NCBI RefSeq assembly: GCF_014395225.1
Contig: NZ_CP060723.1
Span: 2,356,001-2,420,000, forward strand
DNA from: Pedobacter roseus
Lineage (GTDB): Bacteria; Bacteroidota; Bacteroidia; Sphingobacteriales; Sphingobacteriaceae
DNA length: 64,000 nucleotides
Direction: 5' to 3'
In this document: piece by piece, positions 1 through 8,736 of the stretch
How positions within the stretch are numbered: position 1 is the stretch's first letter
How the letters are laid out: each line of letters opens with the position of its first letter
Program-made: the position numbers and the translations under genes
Notes under the pieces: model-generated
Told to the model about the DNA's origin: nothing
Database searches by the model: none
What the model saw: the letters and a program-made list of their open reading frames with translations, nothing else

Positions 1-315
1 ATTCTTACTGATACCCGTGTTTTTGCACCAAGTACCGATGTTATATCGTATGAGGATTATTCTAGAAACTACCGTGGTGTACAGGATTATTTTACCCAAA
101 CCTTCTTTAAGTTAAGGGAGCTTTCCTTAACCTATAATATTCCAGCAAAATTCATCAAACACGCGGGAATGAAGAGTGCATCTATAGGCTTTGTTGGTCA
201 AAACATGTTATTGTGGACTAAAGAGTGGAAATTCTCAGATCCCGATGTTGGAGGAGATGACCTGAATTCACCTTCAATAAGGTATATGGGTTTTAATGTA
301 AAAGCTAACTTTTAA
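1..315 (+). CDS. SusC/RagA-family TonB-dependent receptor, C-terminal end (partial)
   Basis: The window opens inside a reading frame of 104 codons ending in TAA. Its end (VGGDDLNSPSIRYMGFNVKA then NF) and the segment FFKLRELSLTYNIPAKF are typical of the last barrel strands of SusC/RagA outer-membrane receptors, which finish with an aromatic residue (here Phe) as a barrel-insertion signal. SusC proteins import oligosaccharides or peptides through the outer membrane with energy from TonB. A SusD-type gene starts 10 bases after the stop, the usual SusC-SusD order. The plug and most of the barrel lie before the window, so the substrate cannot be read. Confidence 0.82.
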   Translation: MLTDTRVFAPSTDVISYEDYSRNYRGVQDYFTQTFFKLRELSLTYNIPAKFIKHAGMKSASIGFVGQNMLLWTKEWKFSDPDVGGDDLNSPSIRYMGFNVKANF

Positions 316-325
316 AACAACGAAA

Positions 326-1852
326 ATGAAATCATATCATAAAATATTCTTTTTGGTGCTGATGAGCTTAATACTTTTTCAATCGTGTAAAAAGTTTGAT
401 GAAATCAATACCAACCCAAATTCGCCTGTTACTACCACAGCTTCTTTATTAGCTACCAACCTGATTTTAAACATTACCCGGCCATCTGAAGGAAATAAAA
501 CATCTTCGGCAATGACCAGTAAACAAATGGCTTGGGGCGAACTGCCACAGGGCGAACAGTACAATAATTACGGAAGTGCAGGTTTTGGTACCATAACAAT
601 ATTAACCAATGTTCAAAAAATGATCAATGCAGCGGCAGATGCTGATAAACCTGCTTATACCGGTTTGGGTATGTTTATTAAAGCCTATAAACTATATTAT
701 TTATCGTTAAGTGTAGGAGATATCCCTTATTCGGAAGCATTGAATGGCGAAACAGGAAATACACAGCCCAAATACGACACTCAAAAGCAGGTTATGCAAC
801 AAGTATTAAAAGATTTAGAAACCTCGGCAAATTCTTTTGCAGCAGCGAAAAACTTTACCGGCGATCCTGTTTTTAATGGTAATGTAGATAACTGGAGAAG
901 GGTTGTTAATGCTTTCCGCTTAAAAGTATTAATCAGTCTATCTAAAAAAGAAGCCGATCCTGATTTAAAAATTAAAGAAACCTTCGCACAGATTTTAGCC
1001 ACCCAACCTTTATTACGCAGCAACAGTGATAACCTACAATTGGTGTTTTCTGATAAAGCAAACCAAATTTACTGGTTCAATAGTACGATTAGTAAGTTTA
1101 CGAGTTATGCTATGGTTTCTTCTGTAATGACAGATACTTTGAAAAAATATAACGATTACAGGTTGTTTTACTACGCTGCACCATCGGTATATAAAGTACA
1201 AACAGAAGGAAAATTACCCGGCGATGCTGATGCATATATAGGCATCGATCCAACAGCTGTATTTTCTAGTGTATCTGCGGCCTACACGTCTAAAAAGTAT
1301 TCACAGCTTAATTTGCGCTATACGGGTTACGCCTCTGGCGAACCTTTGGTGCGCATAGGCTTTGCTGAACAGAATTTTATTATTGCAGAGGCCATTGTAA
1401 GAGGTTGGGCAACCGGAACGGCTAAAAATTATTACGAAGAAGGTGTAAAACAGGCTATGAATTTTGTTGTAAATGTTACACCTGATGATGTGAAATACCA
1501 TAGTGGTAAAAAGATTACACCAGCATACATTGGAAGTTACCTTACCGACATAAACGTTGCCTTTTCTGCAGTTTCGGATAAGCAATTGAAGCAGATTTCA
1601 ATTCAAAAGTATTTAATGTACTTTATGCAATATCCTTATGATGCTTATTATGAATTCAGGAGGTCTGGTTATCCGAAATTACCTGTTAATCCGGCAACAA
1701 GCACCAATCCCTTTGATAAAAACAATATTCCTGTTCGTTATACTTATCCAAGTGAAGAATATAATTACAATTTGGAAAATCTAAAAACTGCATTGAACAG
1801 GCAATATGATGGAAATGATAGAACAGATGGTATAATGTGGCTTTTAAAATAA
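326..1852 (+). CDS. SusD/RagB-family nutrient-binding outer-membrane lipoprotein
   Basis: A 508-residue protein with a lipoprotein signal (hydrophobic core, then LFQSC with Cys21) followed by KKFDE, which resembles the charged export signal of Bacteroidota surface lipoproteins. The body (FDEINTNPNSP near the start, QIYWFNSTISKFTSYAM, a C-terminal FEFRRSGYP-type segment) fits the SusD-like_2 branch of the family. SusD proteins form the lid over the SusC channel and bind the ligand at the cell surface. It lies 10 bases after the SusC gene and is followed by a strong terminator, so the pair ends an operon that begins outside the window. No glycosidase is adjacent here, so the ligand may be a glycan or a peptide. 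Confidence 0.85.
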   Translation: MKSYHKIFFLVLMSLILFQSCKKFDEINTNPNSPVTTTASLLATNLILNITRPSEGNKTSSAMTSKQMAWGELPQGEQYNNYGSAGFGTITILTNVQKMINAAADADKPAYTGLGMFIKAYKLYYLSLSVGDIPYSEALNGETGNTQPKYDTQKQVMQQVLKDLETSANSFAAAKNFTGDPVFNGNVDNWRRVVNAFRLKVLISLSKKEADPDLKIKETFAQILATQPLLRSNSDNLQLVFSDKANQIYWFNSTISKFTSYAMVSSVMTDTLKKYNDYRLFYYAAPSVYKVQTEGKLPGDADAYIGIDPTAVFSSVSAAYTSKKYSQLNLRYTGYASGEPLVRIGFAEQNFIIAEAIVRGWATGTAKNYYEEGVKQAMNFVVNVTPDDVKYHSGKKITPAYIGSYLTDINVAFSAVSDKQLKQISIQKYLMYFMQYPYDAYYEFRRSGYPKLPVNPATSTNPFDKNNIPVRYTYPSEEYNYNLENLKTALNRQYDGNDRTDGIMWLLK

Positions 1853-1868
1853 ATTTCACGCTTCTCAA

Positions 1869-1899
1869 AGTCCTTCCTAATCCGGAAGGACTTTTTTTT
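1869..1899 (+). terminator. Rho-independent terminator after susD
   Basis: Ten-base arms AAGTCCTTCC and GGAAGGACTT around a 5-base loop, followed by a run of eight T, 16 bases after the susD stop. Confidence 0.85.
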
Positions 1900-1987
1900 G
1901 TAATATTTAAAGTAAAAAAACTGTTCGTACGTCATGTATATTTGAAAGCTGTTTTTTAATGGCAAACCTTACTTTATTTTAAATTGA

Positions 1988-3082
1988 ATGACCGCAGTTT
2001 ACATCGTAATTTTTCTGGTGACCGTTTTTTTGATCATCACCAATCTTCCCGTTTTTGGCCGCTTACCAAAAGGACAGCGCCTGGCTAAAATCCAACATTT
2101 ACCCAATTATAGGGATGGCGCATTGCAAAATCTTTCTTTTACGCCAATGCAGCCTGAAGGTGTAAGCTTTTTTAAAATTTTAAAGGCCTTCTTTTTCGAA
2201 AAACATCCCAATAAATCGCCCGATAAAGCACTCCCTTTTGTAACGCCCGATATCTCAGGAAAGCCAAAAAGCGATGCTCCCGAAATCATCTGGTTCGGTC
2301 ATTCTTCTTACCTGATTAAAGTAGATGGATTAAGAATTTTGGTCGATCCGGTTTTCAGCATCACACCATCACCTTTTTCCTTCATTGGCAGTAAAGCTTT
2401 TAAAGGAACGGATGTGGTTAAAGCCGAAGATTTTAAGGATATTGACGTATTGGTGATTACACACGATCATTACGATCACATGGATTATCAAAGTATCCTG
2501 AAAATTGCGCCGGAGGTTAAAAATATAATCACTTCTTTAGGCGTTGGTTCGCATTTAGAAAGGTGGGGAATTAAAACAGAAAAGATCAATGAATTAAGTT
2601 GGAACCAATCAATTAAATTATCCAATAATCTTGAATTCACCGCTGTTCCTGCAAGGCATTTTACAGGTAGGAAATTTAAAAGAAATCAGACCCTTTGGTC
2701 AGCCTTCGTATTGCAAACGGCCAACTTTAAATTGTTTTTGGGCGGCGACTCAGGCTACGATACACATTTTGCAGAAATAGGAGAGAAATATGGACCTTTT
2801 GATCTCGCTTTGTTAGAATGCGGTCAGTATAATGCATATTGGCCTTATATCCACATGTTTCCAGAAGATACCGTGCAAGCCGCCATCGATTTAAAAGCTA
2901 AGGTATTAATGCCTGTTCATTGGGGTAAATTTAGCCTGGCCATGCACCCATGGAATGAGCCTGTGCAACGTGTTGTTGCGGCAGCATCAGCAAAAGCTTT
3001 TCCATTAATAACACCAAAATTAGGCGAAACCGTTGTATTAAATGTAAATTTCCCTACCGAGAAATGGTGGTTAACAGAATAA
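1988..3082 (+). CDS. MBL-fold metal-dependent hydrolase (UlaG / NAPE-PLD-like)
   Basis: A 364-residue protein with an N-terminal hydrophobic helix (about residues 3-20) that probably anchors it in the inner membrane. The core has the metallo-beta-lactamase signature THDHYDH (His159, His161, Asp163, His164), an upstream WFGHSSYLIK strand, a PARHFTGR segment, a GGDSGYD segment and a late MPVHWGKF segment, which together match the UlaG/NAPE-phospholipase-D-like branch of zinc hydrolases. Members hydrolyse lactones or phosphodiesters; the substrate here cannot be told. The start at 1988 gives a clean membrane helix. The gene stands alone between the susD terminator and a small hypothetical gene. 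Confidence 0.8.
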   Translation: MTAVYIVIFLVTVFLIITNLPVFGRLPKGQRLAKIQHLPNYRDGALQNLSFTPMQPEGVSFFKILKAFFFEKHPNKSPDKALPFVTPDISGKPKSDAPEIIWFGHSSYLIKVDGLRILVDPVFSITPSPFSFIGSKAFKGTDVVKAEDFKDIDVLVITHDHYDHMDYQSILKIAPEVKNIITSLGVGSHLERWGIKTEKINELSWNQSIKLSNNLEFTAVPARHFTGRKFKRNQTLWSAFVLQTANFKLFLGGDSGYDTHFAEIGEKYGPFDLALLECGQYNAYWPYIHMFPEDTVQAAIDLKAKVLMPVHWGKFSLAMHPWNEPVQRVVAAASAKAFPLITPKLGETVVLNVNFPTEKWWLTE

Positions 3083-3135
3083 AAACTAAACAATAATCTA
3101 GTATAGGTGTTTAATTTCTAAACTCAAATCGAATT

Positions 3136-3498
3136 ATGAAAACTGATCTTGTAGAAATTTTTCAAACCATTAGGGCAGGCATACAACCTTACGCTACGAG
3201 GGGATATACAGTACACGAAAACTCCGAAACCGGCTACGATTTGTATAGCGAGAAAAACATGGAGTTAAACGGTGAAAAGGTTACTGAACGTTTTTTTGCT
3301 GGTGTTTATATTAATGGGAACGAGGTAGAAGTTAAGGTGAATACAAGCGAATTTTCTACAACCAACCAACAGCTTACTTCTTTCGGTGAAAATATCGCCG
3401 GATTAAAAATTGCGCAGTTGGATGATACTAAATTGAAGGAAGTAGAAACTTTGATCGAAATTATACATACCAACTTTAAAGAAAAAGAATGGATTTAG
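3136..3498 (+). CDS. Conserved hypothetical protein, 120 residues
   Basis: A small soluble protein without signal peptide or membrane segment. The sequence alternates strands and charged turns (EVEVKVNTSEF, ERFFAGVYINGNEVEVKV) and ends with a helix (KLKEVETLIEIIHTNFKEKE). I do not recognise a named family. Codon use and start context (ATG after an A-rich leader) look normal, and the gene follows the MBL hydrolase by 53 bases in the same direction, so the two could share a transcript. I would not assign a function. Confidence 0.6.
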   Translation: MKTDLVEIFQTIRAGIQPYATRGYTVHENSETGYDLYSEKNMELNGEKVTERFFAGVYINGNEVEVKVNTSEFSTTNQQLTSFGENIAGLKIAQLDDTKLKEVETLIEIIHTNFKEKEWI

Positions 3499-3551
3499 AA
3501 ATTTGATGTTAAATTTGCGGCAGATAATTTTTCTCCATAACCTTCTGCTGA

Positions 3552-4334
3552 TTGAACATTTTAAATCCTGATTACAACTGGCATCATCAATTAAGTTTAG
3601 CATTGGCTGAACATAAAATTGAGTGCCATTTTTTTTTGGAGCAAGAATTTCAACTGGTGCAAGTAGGTAAAAGTCTGATTGTCAATATGGTCGAATTAAA
3701 TAATCAGTTTCAACCCGGTGATTTAATCAAACTTCAGGAAAATTATCAGCAAAAAAACAGCAAACTCATTCATCTTTGGGAAGATGTTTGGCTGTCAAGG
3801 CCTGATCAGGTTTTGTCCAGGATAAAATCATTGCTTGGGCAGAATACCAGGATTCATGGTCGTAAAACGAAGGCTTCTAAAATAACAAAACCCCTTGCTG
3901 ACGCTTTTTTGAATGAAAATCACCTGCAGGGACCAGTAAGCAGTCGTTATAAAATTGGTTTATTCGAAAAAGAAAATCTCGTTGCCGTTGCCACCTTTTC
4001 TGCATTGCGGAAAATGAACCATGGCGAAAACTACAGATCTGCAGAACTGATCAGGTTTGCCGTTAAAGCGGGTTATTCCATTACCGGTGGATTAAGCAAA
4101 CTGATTACTTATTTTGCAGAAAACCATCAGCCAAATGATGTGATGACCTATGCGGACCGCGATTGGTCGGCAGGAGAGGCCTACCTTACCTTAGGGTTTA
4201 TGCAAACGACCACTCTGGAACCTCAGATTTACAGTCTCGATGAAAATTTAAACCGTCGGCTTAAAAAAGATAATCAGTTTTCAGCCAAAGAAGTGTTCAA
4301 TACAGGAAGTTTAAAATTTATTCTCAAATTTTAA
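3552..4334 (+). CDS. Mom-like / GNAT-fold acyltransferase-like protein
   Basis: A 260-residue frame. The only start compatible with the upstream in-frame stop (TGA at 3549-3551) and a full-length product is TTG at 3552. Residues about 95-225 (RIHGRKTKASKITKPLADAF, NEN-HLQGP, then VAVATFS, SAELIRF, GGLSKLI, MTYADRDWSAGEAYLTLGF) resemble the GNAT-like proteins found beside phage homing enzymes and the Mom group, where the HLQG, ELIRF and YADR/W segments are conserved. The N-terminal ~95 residues resemble nothing I know. It overlaps miaA by one base (TAATG), so translation is coupled to a tRNA-modification gene. A role in modifying nucleic acid is only an inference. Confidence 0.55.
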   Translation: MNILNPDYNWHHQLSLALAEHKIECHFFLEQEFQLVQVGKSLIVNMVELNNQFQPGDLIKLQENYQQKNSKLIHLWEDVWLSRPDQVLSRIKSLLGQNTRIHGRKTKASKITKPLADAFLNENHLQGPVSSRYKIGLFEKENLVAVATFSALRKMNHGENYRSAELIRFAVKAGYSITGGLSKLITYFAENHQPNDVMTYADRDWSAGEAYLTLGFMQTTTLEPQIYSLDENLNRRLKKDNQFSAKEVFNTGSLKFILKF

Positions 4335-5263
4335 TGGCTCAGCATAACCTCATCATTATTTTAGGTGCAACAGCATCCGGTAAAACAAAACTTGCCGTGC
4401 AGGTTGCAGAGGCCTTAGGTGGAGAAATTATCAGTGCCGATAGCCGTCAGGTTTTTAAACGCATGGATATTGGTACGGGTAAAGACCTGCAGGAATATGA
4501 GATAAACGAAGAAATTATTCCGTCTCATTTAATCGATATTTTAGAACCAGGTGAGCGTTACCATGTAGATGCTTTTAAAAACGATTTTTTTAAAGCTTTT
4601 GAAACCATCAACGCTAAACAAAAAATCCCTATTCTCTGTGGCGGTACAGGAATGTACATCCATAGCTTACTTCAAAATCAAACTTTTACGTCAGTACCCG
4701 TTAATCAGGAATTAAGGGATCAGCTGGATTTATTATCTAAAGAAGAGCTTGTACTGAAACTACTAAATAATAACAATCAAAATACAGATCACGTTGATTT
4801 ATCTTCAAAGAAGAGGTTGATCAGGGCCTTGGAAATAGCTGATTATTTAAAAGACCATGAGTTGGAAACAGTTGAAAGACCGGAGATTAAACCCATCATT
4901 TTTGGATTAAAGAATGAGGTGGAAATCACCCGGGCTAAAATCCTTGCCAGACTGGAAGAAAGATTCAAGGCCGGGTTGATTGAAGAAGTTGAGCAACTGC
5001 TTAAAGAGGGGATCAGCAAAGAGGTTTTGATTTTTTACGGATTGGAATATAAGTTTATTGTAAATTACCTGGATGGGCTGTTTACCTTAGAGGAGTTAAA
5101 ACTTAACCTGGGCATCGCCATTTGCCAGTATGCCAAAAGGCAAAATACGTTTTTCAGGAAAATGGAAAAGGACAATGTAAACGTTATCTGGCTTGATGCG
5201 GCTGCACCAACAAACCATTTAAAACAGCTGGTAATCGAAAAAGTTTCAGCGCCGATCAATTAA
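4334..5263 (+). CDS. miaA: tRNA dimethylallyltransferase
   Basis: MiaA transfers a dimethylallyl group to N6 of adenosine 37 in tRNAs that read codons beginning with U. The 309-residue product has the P-loop GATASGKT at residues 11-18, the DSRQVFKRMDIGTGK segment that holds the catalytic Asp and tRNA-binding residues, and LCGGTGMYI. It also has the expected length. The start overlaps the stop of the acyltransferase-like gene by one base. Compared with long MiaA proteins the middle substrate-binding insertion is short and divergent (NNNNQNTDHVDLSSKKRLIR), which is common in Bacteroidota. Confidence 0.95.
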   Translation: MAQHNLIIILGATASGKTKLAVQVAEALGGEIISADSRQVFKRMDIGTGKDLQEYEINEEIIPSHLIDILEPGERYHVDAFKNDFFKAFETINAKQKIPILCGGTGMYIHSLLQNQTFTSVPVNQELRDQLDLLSKEELVLKLLNNNNQNTDHVDLSSKKRLIRALEIADYLKDHELETVERPEIKPIIFGLKNEVEITRAKILARLEERFKAGLIEEVEQLLKEGISKEVLIFYGLEYKFIVNYLDGLFTLEELKLNLGIAICQYAKRQNTFFRKMEKDNVNVIWLDAAAPTNHLKQLVIEKVSAPIN

Positions 5264-5321
5264 AAAAAGATCAGTCATCTTAACGTTGGATTATGAGTTA
5301 AATTGTATCAGTAAAACCCTT

Positions 5322-5338
5322 TTGGCACAACCTTTGTG
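5322..5338 (+). promoter_or_regulatory. Candidate sigma-54-like promoter
   Basis: TTGGCAC, five bases, then TTGT lies 44 bases before the start of the barrel gene at 5382. It matches the -24 element of sigma-54 promoters exactly and the -12 element except GT for GC. The overlapping TTTG could instead be part of a Bacteroidota -7 box, so the sigma factor is uncertain. Confidence 0.4.
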
Positions 5339-5381
5339 TTTGTTGAAGCAATATTAGTTTAACTCAAAAATCATCCTTAAA

Positions 5382-5903
5382 ATGAAAACAATTACTAAAA
5401 TCATTGCTACTTCAGCAGCTGTAGTGGCATTATTCTTTTCTACCAATGCTAATGCACAATCACAAAAATTAGGAATAGGAATTATAGGCGGTATACCTAC
5501 CAGTGATGGATACAATGTAGCCCTTGGTGCAGATTTACGCTATCAATTTGATATCGATAAACAACTATCAATCCCTGTAACTGCTGGTTACACACGTTTC
5601 TTAGCTAAGGATATTACTGTTGGTAATATTACAGTTGATGGTGTAGACTTTGGGTATATTCCTGTTAAAGCTGGTGTTAAGTACTTCTTTAATGAATCTG
5701 GTTCTGGAATCTATGGTTTAGCTGAGCTAGGTGCTGGTTTCGGTACAAACGAAGGTAGCAAAACTTCTTTTGTGTATTCACCAGCTGTTGGTTATGCATG
5801 GAGCAACGGATTAGATTTAGGTCTTAAATATGAAGGCTTATCCAGAGATGGTGGTAGCACAGGTTATGTAGGCCTGCGTTTAGCTTACGGATTCAGCTTG
5901 TAA
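5382..5903 (+). CDS. Outer-membrane beta-barrel protein (paralog 1)
   Basis: A 173-residue secreted protein with a Sec signal peptide ending near ANAQ (residues 1-25). The mature part is a chain of amphipathic strands (LGIGIIGGIPT, ALGADLRYQFD, IPVTAGYTRF, VGLRLAYGFSL) and ends in a hydrophobic residue after aromatic strands, as small eight-stranded barrels do. The next gene shares the same start (MKTITK) and the same plan (DLRYQ/DVRLQ strand, NGLDLG-KYEG motif), so the two are duplicates. Function is unknown; small barrels of this type are often stress- or growth-phase-regulated structural proteins. It has its own promoter candidate and terminator. Confidence 0.75.
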   Translation: MKTITKIIATSAAVVALFFSTNANAQSQKLGIGIIGGIPTSDGYNVALGADLRYQFDIDKQLSIPVTAGYTRFLAKDITVGNITVDGVDFGYIPVKAGVKYFFNESGSGIYGLAELGAGFGTNEGSKTSFVYSPAVGYAWSNGLDLGLKYEGLSRDGGSTGYVGLRLAYGFSL

Positions 5904-5926
5904 ACAGCTAATTCCAAATGATATAG

Positions 5927-5957
5927 AAAGCCTCCTTATTTAAGGGGGCTTTTTTAT
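5927..5957 (+). terminator. Rho-independent terminator
   Basis: AAAGCCTCCTT and AAGGGGGCTTT arms (one G-T pair) around a short loop, followed by T6, 24 bases after the stop of the first barrel gene. The two sister barrel genes are therefore probably separate units. Confidence 0.8.
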
Positions 5958-6056
5958 TTCATAAGATTCTGAAAAAAATGAAAATATAAAAATCCATAAA
6001 TGATATTTTAACGTATATGACCTAAACCCTTAATTAATAACTTAAAATATCTGACA

Positions 6057-6608
6057 ATGAAAACAATTACTAAACTTTTTGCAACAAGCTTAACTGCACT
6101 TGCAATTTTAACCACTTCAAATTTAAAAGCACAAACAATGGATTCGACACAGCCAATGACAACCGGAAGCGGCATGGCTTTCAAAGTTGGTGTAGGCGTA
6201 AATGGTGGATTGTTTCCTGACCGTTCTGAAATGGATTATGGTTATGGTGCAGATGTAAGACTTCAGTATGATTTAAGTCCTTACGTAGCGCTTACAGCTT
6301 CTGGTGGTTATACCAGATTAAAATGGAAAGCAAGTCCGCTTAAATTCGAATTTATTCCTTTATTAGGAGGTGTTAGGGTATTTCCGATCGAAAGAATGTA
6401 TTTAAGCACTGAACTTGGATCTGGATTGGCCATTAAAGATGGTGCAAACATGAACTTTATTTATACCGGTGGTTTAGGTTATGAATGGAAAAACGGTTTG
6501 GATCTTGGTGTAAAATATGAAGGTTATGTAAACAATAGCGCTTCTGATCTTTACTTTATGAAAACAGGACAGTTTAACCTTAGACTGGGATATAATTTCA
6601 AATTATAA
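6057..6608 (+). CDS. Outer-membrane beta-barrel protein (paralog 2)
   Basis: A 183-residue protein with a signal peptide ending near LKAQ (about residue 26), then strands such as FKVGVGVNGGLF, GADVRLQYDLS, VALTASGGYTRLKW, FIPLLGGVRVFP and a closing FNLRLGYNFKL. The strand plan and the segment NGLDLGVKYEGY match the gene just upstream (NGLDLGLKYEGL), showing a tandem duplication followed by divergence and a short Met/Thr-rich insertion after the signal peptide (MDSTQPMTTGSGMA). No ligand or enzymatic residues are visible. The gene has a terminator directly after it. Confidence 0.75.
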   Translation: MKTITKLFATSLTALAILTTSNLKAQTMDSTQPMTTGSGMAFKVGVGVNGGLFPDRSEMDYGYGADVRLQYDLSPYVALTASGGYTRLKWKASPLKFEFIPLLGGVRVFPIERMYLSTELGSGLAIKDGANMNFIYTGGLGYEWKNGLDLGVKYEGYVNNSASDLYFMKTGQFNLRLGYNFKL

Positions 6609-6631
6609 TTAAAACATCATAATATCCTGAG

Positions 6632-6659
6632 AGTCCCGATGAAAATCGGGACTTTTTTA
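6632..6659 (+). terminator. Rho-independent terminator
   Basis: AGTCCCGAT, loop GAAA, ATCGGGACT, then T6; 23 bases after the second barrel gene. Confidence 0.88.
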
Positions 6660-6705
6660 TTGATTTAATATTTTAATTGCTATTTTGAGCCGAAAACCAA
6701 ATACA

Positions 6706-7236
6706 ATGAAAAGAATATTCGGAATAGCAATACTTACTGCTTTAATGGCCTGCAACCAGGCAAATAAAAATTCTACAGAAAGCAAAGATTCAACAAAAAC
6801 AGATTCGGTTGCAGTTAAGAATGAAGTAGCAATAAAAGACAAAAAGAAATCGGAAATTTTTAACCAATATGTGGTTTTAAAAGATGCCCTGGTAAAATCA
6901 GATTCGGCAAGTGCCCAAAAATCGGCTGCGCAATTACAAACCAGTTTGGCTGGATACAAAGGCTGCGAACCTACAGCAGCTGTAGCAGGTAAAATTTCAG
7001 CGAGCAATAATCTTGTTTCGCAACGAAAAGATTTTACTGTTTTAAGCGCCGATTTAATCGCCTTGCTTAAAGGAGCCGAAATAGAAAAAGGCACAATTTA
7101 TGTTCAGCACTGTCCTATGGCCAATAAAGGTGATGGAGGCGACTGGTTATCAACCGAAAAGGAAATCAAAAATCCTTATTATGGTAATGAAATGCTGGAG
7201 TGCGGGAGAGTGGCGGAGGAGATCAAGGCAAAATAA
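6706..7236 (+). CDS. DUF3347-type lipoprotein
   Basis: The start is ATG 6706 rather than the in-frame TTG at 6685, because it gives a clean lipoprotein signal MKRIFGIAILTALMAC with Cys16. The mature part begins with a Ser/Thr/Lys linker, then a helical domain (IFNQYVVLKDALVKSDSASA, LSADLIALLKG) and the conserved end CPMANKGDGGDWLSTEKE, NPYYGNEMLECG, which is the DUF3347 signature. Members sit in the periplasm or outer membrane, often beside copper or cobalt-zinc efflux genes; the paired Cys, His and Met residues would suit soft-metal binding, but no efflux gene is adjacent here. Product 176 residues. Confidence 0.75.
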   Translation: MKRIFGIAILTALMACNQANKNSTESKDSTKTDSVAVKNEVAIKDKKKSEIFNQYVVLKDALVKSDSASAQKSAAQLQTSLAGYKGCEPTAAVAGKISASNNLVSQRKDFTVLSADLIALLKGAEIEKGTIYVQHCPMANKGDGGDWLSTEKEIKNPYYGNEMLECGRVAEEIKAK

Positions 7237-7369
7237 AATTTCAAAGGCTGTATAATTAAGCATGATTGTTACGTCATTTTGACCAATTATTCATATTAAT
7301 TTAACAGATTTGTTATGCATGTATATTAATTTTATATAATTTAGAAAGCTATAAACACAATACAATAAT

Positions 7370-8659
7370 ATGTCAGATATTGCAGAGATTAAAGTTGATG
7401 GTAAGACAATAGAATTGCCAGTAATAACAGGAACGGAAGATGAGAAGGCCATTGATATTTCGAAATTAAGAGATCTTACAGGCTTTGTAACTTTAGATAC
7501 TGGTTTTAAAAATACGGGTTCTACAAAAAGTAAAATCACTTTTTTAGATGGTGAAAAAGGCATTTTAAAATACAGGGGTTATTCTATTGAAGAACTTGCA
7601 GCTAAATCAAGTTTTTTAGAAGTGATTTATCTGATTATTTACGGCGACCTTCCAACGCAAAAAGAACTGGAAGATTTACAAGCCGATATCAGCAAACATA
7701 CCCTGATCCATGAGGATATGAAAAAATTCTTTGATGGTTATCCATCAAGATCGCATCCAATGGGTCAATTAGGTTCTTTAATATTCTCGCTGTCTACATT
7801 TTACCCAGAATGTTTAAAGCCAAATCAAACGGCAGAAGAGCAGGATTTAACCATTATTAAGTTATTGGCTAAATTCCCAACAATTGTTTCTTTCGTTTAT
7901 AAAAAATCATTGGGCCATCCGCTTATTTATCCAAAAAATAAATACGATTATGTAACCAATTTCCTTTGGATGACATTTGGTCAACGTACTGAAGATTATG
8001 ATGTAAACCCGATTGTTGTAAATGCGATGAACAAATTGTTGATCCTGCATGCAGATCATGAGCAAAACTGCTCGGCATCTACTGTACGTATTGTAGGTTC
8101 TTCTGACTGTAATTTATATGCTTCAATTGCTGCTGGTATTGCTGCGCTTTGGGGACCTTTACATGGTGGTGCAAACCAGGCTGTTATCGACATGCTGGAG
8201 CTGATCAAAGCTGATGGTGGCGATACAGAGAAATGGATTAACAAAGCCAAAGATAAAAACGATCCTTTCCGTATGATGGGTTTTGGACACAGGGTTTACA
8301 AAAACTTCGATCCAAGGGCTAAAATCATTAAAAAAGCATGTGATGATATCTTAGAAAATTTAGGTATCGACGATCCAATCCTTGAGATTGCTAAAAAACT
8401 AGAAGAAGCAGCTTTAACCGATCAATACTTCATTGAGCGTAAGTTATATCCAAACGTTGATTTCTATTCAGGTATTATTTACCGCGCTTTAGGTTTCCCT
8501 TCAGAAATGTTTACCGTTCTGTTTGCTTTAGGTCGTTTACCTGGATGGATTGCACAATGGAAAGAAATGCATGAAAACAAAGAACCTATCGGTCGTCCAC
8601 GCCAGATTTATGTTGGTGAAACGGATAGAGAATTTGTTGAATTAAAAGACAGAAAATAA
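7370..8659 (+). CDS. gltA: Citrate synthase (type II)
   Basis: Condenses acetyl-CoA and oxaloacetate at the entry to the TCA cycle. The 429-residue length is that of hexameric, NADH-sensitive type II enzymes. Visible motifs: an N-terminal beta-strand domain, HADHEQNCSASTVR and GPLHGGANQAV with the two active-site His, GFGHRVYKNFDPRA with the oxaloacetate-binding His-Arg, and YPNVDFYSGIIYRALG with the catalytic Asp. It is monocistronic, followed by a good terminator, as usual for a central-metabolism gene. Confidence 0.96.
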   Translation: MSDIAEIKVDGKTIELPVITGTEDEKAIDISKLRDLTGFVTLDTGFKNTGSTKSKITFLDGEKGILKYRGYSIEELAAKSSFLEVIYLIIYGDLPTQKELEDLQADISKHTLIHEDMKKFFDGYPSRSHPMGQLGSLIFSLSTFYPECLKPNQTAEEQDLTIIKLLAKFPTIVSFVYKKSLGHPLIYPKNKYDYVTNFLWMTFGQRTEDYDVNPIVVNAMNKLLILHADHEQNCSASTVRIVGSSDCNLYASIAAGIAALWGPLHGGANQAVIDMLELIKADGGDTEKWINKAKDKNDPFRMMGFGHRVYKNFDPRAKIIKKACDDILENLGIDDPILEIAKKLEEAALTDQYFIERKLYPNVDFYSGIIYRALGFPSEMFTVLFALGRLPGWIAQWKEMHENKEPIGRPRQIYVGETDREFVELKDRK

Positions 8660-8678
8660 TTGCAATAAACGCATAAAA

Positions 8679-8709
8679 AAACCACTCGAAAATATCGGGT
8701 GGTTTTTTT
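8679..8709 (+). terminator. Rho-independent terminator after gltA
   Basis: AACCACTCGA and TCGGGTGGTT arms (one G-T pair) with T7 after the second arm and A-run before the first, 20 bases after the gltA stop. Confidence 0.85.
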
Positions 8710-8736
8710 GTGTGATCTACTTTTTTAAACCATACC

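Noticed and set aside
6657..7094. Minus-strand frame of 145 codons
   Set aside because: Antisense to the DUF3347 lipoprotein gene, which has a clear lipobox and family motif.
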